Assembly: GCA_000403945.1 (NCBI GenBank)
Contig: APFI01000137.1
Location: 1-22,566, forward strand
Length of the DNA stretch: 22,566 nucleotides
Reading direction: 5' to 3'
Origin: Desulfovibrio sp. Dsv1
GTDB taxonomy: Bacteria > Desulfobacterota > Desulfovibrionia > Desulfovibrionales > Desulfovibrionaceae
Of this stretch, positions 14,671 to 21,847 are shown one piece after another. The translations under genes were made by a program, and so were the position numbers. The notes under the pieces were generated by a model. The model was not told where the DNA came from, searched no databases, and saw only the letters and a program-made list of their open reading frames with translations. Positions within the stretch are counted from its first letter, which is position 1, and each line of letters opens with the position of its first letter.

Positions 14671-16065
14671 TTATTTGCCGTGCTTCTTCCAGAACTCGCC
14701 CCACATTTCCTCGTCCGTGAAGCCCCAGGGCGATACCGGTTCATTGACCCAGGTCACGTTGATGAACTGCCTCCAGTGGACGTTTTCCGTGGTGATGTTG
14801 CCGCCCCAGGTGCCGCAGCCCAGCGTGGCTGTGGACGGCATGCGGTTGAAGGGGTGCCCGCCGTTGCCCGCGCTCATGGGCTGGCGCACGGTCACCCGCG
14901 AGGTTTTCATGCGCGCGCCGAGATAGTCGATGTAATTCCGCCGCCAGGTATGGATGCCGCAGGAGTGACCGCGCCCCACCCTGCTGGTCAGTTCCGTGAG
15001 AATACGGTAGGCGTCCTGGAAGTCGACGGCCTTGTAGACGGTGAGTACCGGCGAAATTTTCTCGTCGTGGAACTTGTCGTCGGCAATGGGCTCCCGCCCC
15101 TCCACCAGCAGTATGTCCGCGCCGTCGGGGATGGCGATGCCCGCGCCGTCGGCAATGACCTTGGCGGACTTGGCGATGATGTCCGGGTTGAGGGCCAGCT
15201 TGCCCTTGGCGTTGACCTTCCACATATGGTTCTGGAGCTTTTCCCTGTCCGCGCCGCTCACCAGGTGGCAGTCATGGGCCAGCATCTCTTCCATAAACGG
15301 TTCGTAGACGTCGGCCACGGCGATGACCGCGTTCTCGGAAGAGCAGGATGTGGCGTAGTCAAAGAGCTTGCTGGCGCAGATCATTTCGGCGGCTTCCACA
15401 AGGTCCGCGTCCTCGGCCACAATGACCACCGCGTTGCCCTGCCCCACACCGTAGGCGGGCGTGCCGCTGGAATAGGCCGCGCGCACCACGGCCCCGCTGC
15501 CTGTGGCCACCACCAGATCCGAAACCCGCATCAGTTCCGCGATGCCGTCGCGGCTGGAGTCCTCAAGAATCTGGATCAAATCCTCGGGCGCGCCCACTTT
15601 TTTGAGGCCTTCACGCATCATCCTGACGGTTTCCGTCGTACATTTGAGCGCGCGGGAACTGGCCTTGAAAATAACGGCGTTGCGGCCCTTGACGATGCCC
15701 ACAGCCTTGCCGCCGCAGGTGGCCGTGGGATTGGTGGCGGGCAAAATGGCGCAGACCACGCCCACAGGCTTGGCGTATTTCGAGATGCCGCTTGCTTCGT
15801 CCCGCTCCATGAGGCCCACGCTCGCCGCGCCCCTGATGTCGTGCATAACTCCGCCGACCTTGCGCTTGTGCTTGAGAATTTTGCTTTCCACATTGCCGTA
15901 GCCGGTTTCTTCCACCGCCATCCGGGCCAGCTTGGCGATGTTTTCATCGCGGTACACCTCCCAGCCGATAGCCAGGCAGACCTCGTCTATCTGTTCCTGC
16001 GTGTACTCGGCCACAGCCTCCTGCGCCTTGCGGGCCAGTTCCATCTGTTCTGCCACAGTTTTCAT
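14671..16065 (-). CDS. CoA-acylating aldehyde dehydrogenase, sulfoacetaldehyde dehydrogenase (SauS)-like
   Basis: A 464-residue member of the EutE/PduP/SucD-type acylating aldehyde dehydrogenases, which interconvert acyl-CoA and aldehyde with NAD(P)H. Landmarks: VGVVCAILPATNPTATCGGK (101-120), NAVIFKASSRALKCT (129-143), a glycine-rich turn GSGAVVRAAYSSGTPAYGVG (189-208), and the catalytic cysteine C241 in DYATSCSSENAV (236-247). The C-terminus has LGCGTWGGNITTENV, common to this group. With an acyl-CoA ligase directly downstream it should reduce the CoA thioester made by that ligase. It resembles SauS of Cupriavidus from memory, which I cannot verify here. The start has AGGAG 8 nt upstream; an upstream in-frame ATG at 16119 would include the terminator stem and is rejected. 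Confidence 0.85.
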   Translation of the reverse strand: MKTVAEQMELARKAQEAVAEYTQEQIDEVCLAIGWEVYRDENIAKLARMAVEETGYGNVESKILKHKRKVGGVMHDIRGAASVGLMERDEASGISKYAKPVGVVCAILPATNPTATCGGKAVGIVKGRNAVIFKASSRALKCTTETVRMMREGLKKVGAPEDLIQILEDSSRDGIAELMRVSDLVVATGSGAVVRAAYSSGTPAYGVGQGNAVVIVAEDADLVEAAEMICASKLFDYATSCSSENAVIAVADVYEPFMEEMLAHDCHLVSGADREKLQNHMWKVNAKGKLALNPDIIAKSAKVIADGAGIAIPDGADILLVEGREPIADDKFHDEKISPVLTVYKAVDFQDAYRILTELTSRVGRGHSCGIHTWRRNYIDYLGARMKTSRVTVRQPMSAGNGGHPFNRMPSTATLGCGTWGGNITTENVHWRQFINVTWVNEPVSPWGFTDEEMWGEFWKKHGK

Positions 16066-16098
16066 CGTATCCGCTCCTATCACGGTTTGGGGTGATGT

Positions 16099-16132
16099 AA
16101 AAAACGTCTCTGCCGCCAACGTGGCAGAGACG
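16099..16132 (-). terminator. Intrinsic terminator between tctC and the dehydrogenase gene
   Basis: On the minus strand a perfect 10-bp stem (16123-16132 with 16105-16114) and an 8-nt loop are followed by six U (16104-16099). It lies 12 nt after the tctC stop and 33 nt before the dehydrogenase start. It would cut most transcripts after the transporter. Confidence 0.85.
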
Positions 16133-16143
16133 CGCGGCTTGCA

Positions 16144-17124
16144 TTACTTTTTATTGAGCTCCTGGAGGAGCTCCTGGAGCTTGGCCTGCTTGTCCTTGAA
16201 CATTGCCTGCACCTCGGCGCGGTCAAGAATCAGCATGGGAGAGTAGCTGTCCCTCATGCGCCTGAGCACTTCCTCATCATTGAACATCCTGACGGCAATT
16301 CCGGCGGCCTTGTCCACGATGGCCTGATCCACTCCCTTGGGCATGGCGTAGCCGCGGAAGTTGACGCTCGTGTCATCCACGCCGTTGTATCCCAGTTCCT
16401 GGAAGGTCGGCACATCGGGCAGGAATTCGTGCCGCTTCACATCCGCGATAGCCAGAATGGTGAGGCGATCCTGGGCGCGCCCGGCATCGGAAAGATTGTT
16501 GAAGCCCGCCATCACCTTGCCGCTCAGAACGCTTTGCATGGCGTCGGTGCCGCCCTTTTCTGGAATATAGGTGCACTTGATGCCGGCATCCTTCTGCAAC
16601 TGCAGGGTGGCGACATGATGGCCCACATAGAGGCCCGCTCCGTTGATGGTCAGCTTGCCGGGGTTTTCCCTGGCGAACTTGACCAGGTCGTCAACGGACT
16701 TGACAGGACTGTTCTTGGCAACCACCAGTACGGCCGGATCCGCGCCCCAGTTGGCCAGCGGCTCAAAGGCGTCAGCGCTGTACTTGGTCTTGTAGATGAT
16801 GGACTGGGCGATGAAGTGCGGCATGTTGTAGGCAGTGATAGTCAGTCCGTCACGGCTGCCCCGCTCCATCATCCAGTTCCAGCCGATCTGGCCGCCCGCG
16901 CCGGGCTTGTTCAACACGACAAAGGGCTGACCGAAGTATTCCTTCTTCTGGGCCACCATGCAGGAAATGCGGGCCTGCAGATCCGTGGCGCCGCCAGGCG
17001 TATAAACCACCACCAGGCTCACCGGAGCGGCTGGATAGCCGTCCGCCGTTTGAGCGGCATGGACCACAGCGCCGGAAAACGCGATGGCACACAGGCACAG
17101 GAGGGAACAAAGACTTTTTCTCAT
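16144..17124 (-). CDS. tctC: TTT-family transporter substrate-binding protein (TctC-like)
   Basis: A 326-residue periplasmic binding protein. The signal peptide runs MRKSLCSLLCLCAIAFSGAV with cleavage after about VHA (residue 23). Family hallmarks: YPAAPVSLVVVYTPGGATDL (30-49), the ligand loop with the conserved aspartate, VVLNKPGAGGQIGW (68-81), and LPDVPTFQELGYNG. These proteins capture di- and tricarboxylates, and some capture sulfonates such as sulfolactate, delivering them to TctA/TctB. AAGGAG precedes the ATG. It sits 50 bp after tctB and just before the terminator at 16099-16132. Confidence 0.92.
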   Translation of the reverse strand: MRKSLCSLLCLCAIAFSGAVVHAAQTADGYPAAPVSLVVVYTPGGATDLQARISCMVAQKKEYFGQPFVVLNKPGAGGQIGWNWMMERGSRDGLTITAYNMPHFIAQSIIYKTKYSADAFEPLANWGADPAVLVVAKNSPVKSVDDLVKFARENPGKLTINGAGLYVGHHVATLQLQKDAGIKCTYIPEKGGTDAMQSVLSGKVMAGFNNLSDAGRAQDRLTILAIADVKRHEFLPDVPTFQELGYNGVDDTSVNFRGYAMPKGVDQAIVDKAAGIAVRMFNDEEVLRRMRDSYSPMLILDRAEVQAMFKDKQAKLQELLQELNKK

Positions 17125-17174
17125 CTCAACTACTCCTTAAATAAAATTCGGTTAACAGCCGGAACATCCGCACG

Positions 17175-17633
17175 TCAGGGCCATATCTCGCCAAGGGGAA
17201 TGAGCACGCCCAGCCCCCAGGAAAACAGCAGCCACAACCCGCCCACAAACAAGGCGCAGCCCAGCGCGCGCTGGGTTACAATGCGCCCGTTCAGAGGAGT
17301 CGGGTTGGCCAGAAGCGAACCCGCCCAAAAGTAGAGGAAAGAGGCCGCATAAAAGCCCAGGGGCAGCAGTACGGCAATATAGGCCAGCGTAAGCGCGAAC
17401 AGCTTGAGCACCAGGGGGAAGGGATAGCCCTTCAGGGCATCGAGCAGGTTGCGCCCTCCCCGTCTGTACAGGGCAAGGACGTATTGCAGAACATTGACCC
17501 CGGCCATAAAGCAGATCAGCAACCGGGGCAGGAGGCCCGCCTCTTCTGACAGATCCGACACATTGACCGCGAACAGGGTCGTCAGGAGGCTCATGCAGAC
17601 CGCAGCCATAAATTCCCGTTGCAAGAAAATCAT
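17175..17633 (-). CDS. tctB: TTT-family transporter small membrane subunit (TctB-like)
   Basis: A 152-residue inner-membrane protein with about four hydrophobic segments (around residues 9-25, 33-55, 76-104 and 124-146), the size and topology of TctB. This is the least conserved TTT subunit, so the assignment relies heavily on its place between tctA and tctC. The Shine-Dalgarno AGGAGG overlaps the tctA stop codon 9 nt upstream, a tight coupling. Confidence 0.88.
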   Translation of the reverse strand: MIFLQREFMAAVCMSLLTTLFAVNVSDLSEEAGLLPRLLICFMAGVNVLQYVLALYRRGGRNLLDALKGYPFPLVLKLFALTLAYIAVLLPLGFYAASFLYFWAGSLLANPTPLNGRIVTQRALGCALFVGGLWLLFSWGLGVLIPLGEIWP

Positions 17634-17642
17634 GGAAGCCTC

Positions 17643-19145
17643 CTATGCCTCGGCCGCGCGCTTGCGGGCGTACTTTATTTCGCCGACGATGCCCCAGGCA
17701 AAGCTGAACACGCTCAGGGCAATGAGAATCAGATTGAGTTCTCCAGTGCAGAAATAGAAGAACAGACCCACATCCGTTTCAGCGATCATTCTGCCGCGCA
17801 GGAAGTTCTCTTCGGCGATGGGGCCGAGAATTATGCCCAGCACTAGGGGCGCGCTGGGGAAGCCCAGCTTGTCCAGCGCAAACATGGCCATACCCAGCAC
17901 GAACATGATGAGCACATCGGTAAAATTGTTGGACACGCAGTACGATCCGAAAACGCAGAGGATGACCACGGCCCCGAACATGATGTGATTGGGCACGTTG
18001 GCCACATACTGCGAATAGCGCGAAGCCAGGATACCCAGGGCGAACATGGCAAACTGCGCCAGCAGGAGACCACCCAGGAAGGTATAGGTGACGCCGGCAT
18101 GCTTGGTGAACAGATCCGGCCCAGGGAAAAGACCATGGATGAGCAGGCCGCCCAACAGCACCGCCGCCGTGGGCGAGCCGGGAATGCCCAGCGTCAGCAT
18201 GGGAATCAGGGCAGGCCCCACAGTGGCGTTGTTGGCCGATTCCGAAGCACAGAGCCCCTCTGGGTTGCCCTGGCCGAAGCGTTCGGGGTGCTTGCTCAGT
18301 TTTTTTACCTGGTCATAGGCCATAAGCCCTGCAATCTGGCCGCCTGCGCCGGGGATGATGCCGACGACAGTGCCCAGCGTGCTGCCGAGGGTGAGAGTGC
18401 GCGCATAGGCGGCAAGGCTCTTGATGACGCGCCGCAGCATGCCCTTCTTGGCCTTCACATCCAGCTTGGCCAGTTTCACATGGGCATCGCGCATGAGGTC
18501 AATAACCTGCGGTATGGCGAAAAAACCGATGAGCGCGGGCACCAGGGCAATGCCGCTGGAAAGGTCTTCATGAAAAATAAAACGCGGATCACCGGAAATC
18601 TGGCTGTAGCCGATGGTTGAAATGAGCATGCCCAGCGAGCCGCCGAACAGCCCCTTGAGCATGCCTCCGGACGACAAGCCGGTGATGACCGTGATGCCAA
18701 AAATGGCCGTCCAGAAAAGCTCTGATGGGCCGAAGCGCATGGCGAAGCGGGCCAGCGGAGGCGCGAAACAAAGCAGCACCAGCACGCCGAATACGCCGCC
18801 CACCACATGGGCGCAGAAACTGGTATACAGGGCTTCTTCGCCACGCCCCTGCCTGGCCATGGCCGGCCCCTCCATCAGGGTGGCGATGGAAGCCGGCGCG
18901 CCGGGAATGCTCAGCAGAATGGCCGAAATGCTGCCGCCGGCCACGGAACTGGTATATACCGCCCCCAGCATGATCAGCGAGGTGGTGGGCGGCATGTAGA
19001 ACGTAAAAGGCACCATGAGCGCCACAGCCATAGTCGGCGAAAGGCCGGGCATCGCGCCGAAAAACAGCCCGCCGATGGAACTGGCAATCAACACCAGCAG
19101 GTTCAACCAAGAAAATACATCAGGTAGATATTGAAAAAATTCCAT
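17643..19145 (-). CDS. tctA: TTT-family transporter large membrane subunit (TctA-like)
   Basis: A 500-residue polytopic permease of the tripartite tricarboxylate transporter. The diagnostic loop GAMPGLSPTMAVALMVPFTF (31-50) is intact, as are GGSISAILLSIPGAPAS and GIIPGAGGQIAGLMAYD, the second symmetrical loop. About 11-12 membrane helices fit the family size of about 500 residues. With TctB and TctC it forms an ion-gradient-driven importer that needs the soluble binding protein. It is the first gene after the candidate sigma-54 promoter at 19340-19355, with a leader near 185 nt. GAGAGGA precedes the ATG. Confidence 0.93.
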   Translation of the reverse strand: MEFFQYLPDVFSWLNLLVLIASSIGGLFFGAMPGLSPTMAVALMVPFTFYMPPTTSLIMLGAVYTSSVAGGSISAILLSIPGAPASIATLMEGPAMARQGRGEEALYTSFCAHVVGGVFGVLVLLCFAPPLARFAMRFGPSELFWTAIFGITVITGLSSGGMLKGLFGGSLGMLISTIGYSQISGDPRFIFHEDLSSGIALVPALIGFFAIPQVIDLMRDAHVKLAKLDVKAKKGMLRRVIKSLAAYARTLTLGSTLGTVVGIIPGAGGQIAGLMAYDQVKKLSKHPERFGQGNPEGLCASESANNATVGPALIPMLTLGIPGSPTAAVLLGGLLIHGLFPGPDLFTKHAGVTYTFLGGLLLAQFAMFALGILASRYSQYVANVPNHIMFGAVVILCVFGSYCVSNNFTDVLIMFVLGMAMFALDKLGFPSAPLVLGIILGPIAEENFLRGRMIAETDVGLFFYFCTGELNLILIALSVFSFAWGIVGEIKYARKRAAEA

Positions 19146-19339
19146 TAGAGTGTCCTCTCTTACCCTTGGTGTGCGTGCCGTTTACCCGACCACGCACTTT
19201 CGCTGCATCGCATGCCCGGCGCCGTTCAAGGCATTTTCCCCAACTGTCTCTGTTCATTGTCTCCTCTCTTTAAAGGTGTCTGCGGGCCAATCGCACTTCC
19301 GGACGATGAAACCCGCACGTCTGAGCTTGTGCATAAAAT

Positions 19340-19355
19340 TACAAATATCATGCCA
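19340..19355 (-). promoter_or_regulatory. Candidate sigma-54 (-24/-12) promoter of the tctABC unit
   Basis: On the minus strand the bases read TGGCATGATATTTGTA against the consensus TGGCACG-N4-TTGCW: two mismatches, with GG and G at the right 11-base spacing. The second mismatch replaces the C of the -12 GC, which weakens the call. It points at tctA and lies next to a sigma-54 activator gene. The rest of the 340-bp gap (19146-19339) shows no further element I can name. Confidence 0.6.
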
Positions 19356-19381
19356 AGGATGCCTGCATTTTTATATACCCA

Positions 19382-19394
19382 TAACAAATTGAAA
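19382..19394 (-). promoter_or_regulatory. Candidate IHF binding site
   Basis: Minus strand TTTCAATTTGTTA matches the IHF consensus WATCAANNNNTTR with one mismatch. It lies in a very AT-rich patch (19365-19408) about 27 bp upstream of the -24 element, where DNA bending is needed for activator contact. Confidence 0.45.
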
Positions 19395-19403
19395 TTATAT
19401 AAT

Positions 19404-19440
19404 AAAAAGAGGCCATCCACATTTATATGTGGATGGCCTC
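19404..19440 (-). terminator. Terminator of the activator gene; possible activator-binding dyad
   Basis: A perfect 14-bp stem (19409-19422 with 19427-19440) has a 4-nt loop and, on the minus strand, a U5 tail (19408-19404). It ends the regulator gene 46 bp after its stop. The same dyad is 54 bp upstream of the -24 element, so it may also serve as an upstream activating sequence. Confidence 0.8.
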
Positions 19441-19486
19441 ATAAAAATCTGTCAATTTTTTTAGACAAATGCTGTCTTATGTCTCG

Positions 19487-20917
19487 TTAAGTTGACATTT
19501 TCTTATCGATCGCGTTTTTTTCACGAATTTTCAGCTGAACTGTCGCTTCATCAAAAGCTTTCGCCATACGCAATTTTTTTATTTTTTCATACAGAGCGGC
19601 CCTGGAAATACCCAGTATGGCCGCCGCCTTAACCTTATTGCCGCCGGTTTCGCGTAAAACTTTTTCTATGGTCTGCCCTTCCACATTCATGGTAATCGCC
19701 TGCAAGGAGCCAGCCGCCATATCTTTTCCCCACCCGGCCCGGCAGCACTCCGGCGGCAGATCATGCACGACGATCCGACCCCCGCAGCACAGGCTCAGGG
19801 CATGTCCCACGGCGTTGCGCAGTTCACGGATATTGCCGGGCCAGGGATATTCCATCAGCACGTTCATGGCTTCTTCCGTACAGACCACTTCGCCCGCGCC
19901 CATATGGTCGAGAAAAAAGCGCACCAGCAGGGGGATGTCCTCCCGGCGCTCGCGCAGGGCGGGCAGGCGCAGTTTCATGGCGTTGATGCGGTAATACAGA
20001 TCCTCACGAAAAGTTCCCGCCGTGATCATGGCCCGCAAGTCGCGGTTGGTGGCCGCCACCAAGCGGAAGTCCACATCCCTCGGCTGCGAGGAACCCAGGC
20101 GGAAAAGGCACTTTTCCTCAAGCACACGCAGCAGCTTGGCCTGCGCCGACATGGGCAGATCGCCCACTTCGTCGAGAAAAAGTGTTCCTTGGTGGGCCAC
20201 TTCAATTTTGCCGATGCTTCCCTCTCTGCGCGCGCCCGAAAAAGCGCCCGGCGCGTAGCCGAAGACCTCGGATTCGAAGAGCTCCTTGGGAATTGCCGCG
20301 CAGTTGATGCCCACAAACGGGCCCTCCGCGCGGGAACTGGCGGTATGGATGGCGCCAGCCGCCAGTTCCTTGCCCGTGCCCGTGGCCCCGAGAATGAGCA
20401 CCGCCGCATCCGTGTGGGCGTAGCGCAGCAAAAGGGATTTGAACGCCCTGACGTTCTCGCTTTCCCCGACAATGGATTCAATGGTATACGGCGCGGACAG
20501 GGCGCTTTTGATCTGTCGCTGGCAGGAGTTGACCTTTATGTCCAGGCAGCGCACATGCTCCAGAAGATCTTTAACCTGGGCCGCCGTGTCGAAAAGAGTC
20601 ATGCTCAGAGCGCCGATCAGTTCGCCGTCCTCGTCAAAAAGAGGAACGCGGTTGACGATCAGCGTCGCGCCGCCGTTGGGGAAGCGCCGTATCTGACGCA
20701 ACTCGGCCTTGCCTGAACGGAGCACCGCCGGAATGCCGGAATCGGGAATAAGTTCCGTAATATGGCGGCCGACAGCCTCGTCCGGACGCAGACGAAGATA
20801 GCTGGCATAGGCGGCATTGATGAACTGCACAATGCCTTTCCTGTCGCAAATGAACGCGCCGGTGGGAAGATTGCGCATGGCCGCCGCAATGAGAGTGTCC
20901 AATCCCCGACTATGCAT
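19487..20917 (-). CDS. Sigma-54-dependent transcriptional activator, PAS-AAA+-Fis
   Basis: A 476-residue bacterial enhancer-binding protein. Residues 8-115 form a PAS-type sensor (NLPTGAFICDRKGIVQFINA). Residues 146-390 are the AAA+ domain: Walker A GATGTGKE (177-184), GYAPGAFSGAR (220-230; the sigma-54 contact loop is GAFSGA where GAFTGA is usual), Walker B TLFLDE (245-250), and PWPGNIRELRN (359-369). Residues 427-450 are a Fis-type helix-turn-helix (KVKAAAILGISRAALYEKIK). It has no receiver domain, so the signal is probably a small molecule or a partner. It lies directly upstream of the transporter and catabolic genes and probably controls them. The start is ATG 20917, without a clear Shine-Dalgarno, because longer readings would overlap the next gene. 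Confidence 0.9.
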   Translation of the reverse strand: MHSRGLDTLIAAAMRNLPTGAFICDRKGIVQFINAAYASYLRLRPDEAVGRHITELIPDSGIPAVLRSGKAELRQIRRFPNGGATLIVNRVPLFDEDGELIGALSMTLFDTAAQVKDLLEHVRCLDIKVNSCQRQIKSALSAPYTIESIVGESENVRAFKSLLLRYAHTDAAVLILGATGTGKELAAGAIHTASSRAEGPFVGINCAAIPKELFESEVFGYAPGAFSGARREGSIGKIEVAHQGTLFLDEVGDLPMSAQAKLLRVLEEKCLFRLGSSQPRDVDFRLVAATNRDLRAMITAGTFREDLYYRINAMKLRLPALRERREDIPLLVRFFLDHMGAGEVVCTEEAMNVLMEYPWPGNIRELRNAVGHALSLCCGGRIVVHDLPPECCRAGWGKDMAAGSLQAITMNVEGQTIEKVLRETGGNKVKAAAILGISRAALYEKIKKLRMAKAFDEATVQLKIREKNAIDKKMST

Positions 20918-20925
20918 AGCATACG

Positions 20926-20968
20926 TTATGCAAATATCCGGCCACTTTGTGGCCGGATATTTGCATAA
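20926..20968. repeat. Perfect 20-bp palindrome with 3-nt centre
   Basis: Arms 20926-20945 and 20949-20968 are exact reverse complements around TTT. It fills the gap between the Sel1 gene stop (20973) and the activator ATG (20917), only 8 bp before the latter. It has no U-tract after the stem on either strand. Read as RNA it is a very stable hairpin; read as DNA it could be an operator for the activator gene. Confidence 0.9.
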
Positions 20969-20972
20969 AACG

Positions 20973-21656
20973 CTACGGCATGCTGTATTCGCGTACCCGG
21001 TTGAACACATTGCCGTCCCTAGCGAGGCCCTGCGCGGCGGCCTTGTTGTACCAAATCGCAGCTTCAGCCGGATTTTCCTGAACGCCAATGCCGTATTCAT
21101 AGCAGGCGCCCACAAAACGCTCGGCCTGGGCGTAACCCTGATCCGCCGCCAGCTTGGCCCAGCGGAAGCTCTCTTTCTGATCCTTGGCGGTCTGGTACAG
21201 ACCCTGACTGTAATACAGGGCCAGATTGAACTGGGCCTCGGCATATCCGGAGTTGGCGGCGCGGGTCATCAGGGTCACCACGGATCTAGGATCCTTGGGC
21301 ACCCCGGCGCCCACCTCATGGCAATAGGCCAGCAGCACCTGAGCCTCGCTGTCGTTCCGATCGGCGGCCAACTGGTACCACTGGGCGGCCACGGCCAGAT
21401 CCTGCGGCACGCCCAAGCCGTTCTCATAGCAACGCCCCAGCAGCACCTGGGCACGGGGGTTGCCGTCCCCGGCCAGAGGCTGGACCAGCCGCAGGGTTTT
21501 TTTGTATTCGCCGATGTTGTAGGCCGTCCAGGCATCCCGCAAGATTTTGTCCGTCGCGGCCGAAGGAACGGCGGGAGCCGCCTGAACCATGGGCACCGCA
21601 CCGCAGCTGAAACCCGCGACAACGGCCAGCAGGACCGCCAGACAATACTTTCTCAT
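20973..21656 (-). CDS. Secreted Sel1-like repeat protein
   Basis: A 227-residue protein with a signal peptide (MRKYCLAVLLAVVAGFSCGA, cleavage near VQA-AP at 26) and at least four Sel1 repeats (about 67-102, 103-138, 139-174 and 175-210). Each has the A-Q-x-x-L-G-x-x-Y-x-x-G-x-G-V pattern ending in A-A-x-W-Y (for example AQVLLGRCYENGLGVPQD, 69-86). Sel1 solenoids act as protein-binding scaffolds, often in the periplasm or in signalling; the partner is unknown. AAGGAGG 6 nt before ATG 21656 fixes the start. The own promoter is at 21710-21738. It is unrelated in content to the carboxylate cluster that follows. Confidence 0.88.
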   Translation of the reverse strand: MRKYCLAVLLAVVAGFSCGAVPMVQAAPAVPSAATDKILRDAWTAYNIGEYKKTLRLVQPLAGDGNPRAQVLLGRCYENGLGVPQDLAVAAQWYQLAADRNDSEAQVLLAYCHEVGAGVPKDPRSVVTLMTRAANSGYAEAQFNLALYYSQGLYQTAKDQKESFRWAKLAADQGYAQAERFVGACYEYGIGVQENPAEAAIWYNKAAAQGLARDGNVFNRVREYSMP

Positions 21657-21709
21657 GATTTCCTCCTTACACGCTTCCAGCCCTGTCGAGCCGGTTTTCA
21701 TGAGGTGCA

Positions 21710-21738
21710 AGAATACCGCCTAGTTTACCCAAAGGCAA
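21710..21738 (-). promoter_or_regulatory. Sigma-70 promoter of the Sel1-repeat gene
   Basis: Minus strand TTGCCT (complement of 21733-21738), 17 nt, TATTCT (complement of 21710-21715). This puts the transcript start near 21703, with a leader of about 47 nt. Confidence 0.55.
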
Positions 21739-21744
21739 GGACAC

Positions 21745-21773
21745 TTGACGCTGGCCCCGGTATGCAACATAAC
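21745..21773 (+). promoter_or_regulatory. Sigma-70 promoter of the divergent small membrane protein
   Basis: TTGACG (21745-21750), 17 nt, CATAAC (21768-21773). It lies back to back with the Sel1 promoter, the two -35 boxes being 6 bp apart. Confidence 0.5.
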
Positions 21774-21847
21774 GGGAACATGAACGATGTTTTTTCATTT
21801 TCCGGCGGCCCGGCGCAATGCCGCCCGTACCGTCCAGAAGGAACGGC

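Noticed and set aside
13834..16095. 753-codon plus-strand reading frame
   Set aside because: Antisense to the ligase beta subunit and the aldehyde dehydrogenase; histidine-rich, without domains, and typical of a high-GC shadow frame.
21783..21802. Small hairpin AACAT/ATGTT followed by T6
   Set aside because: Only a 5-bp AT-rich stem, located in the leader of the small membrane protein gene, too weak to call a terminator.
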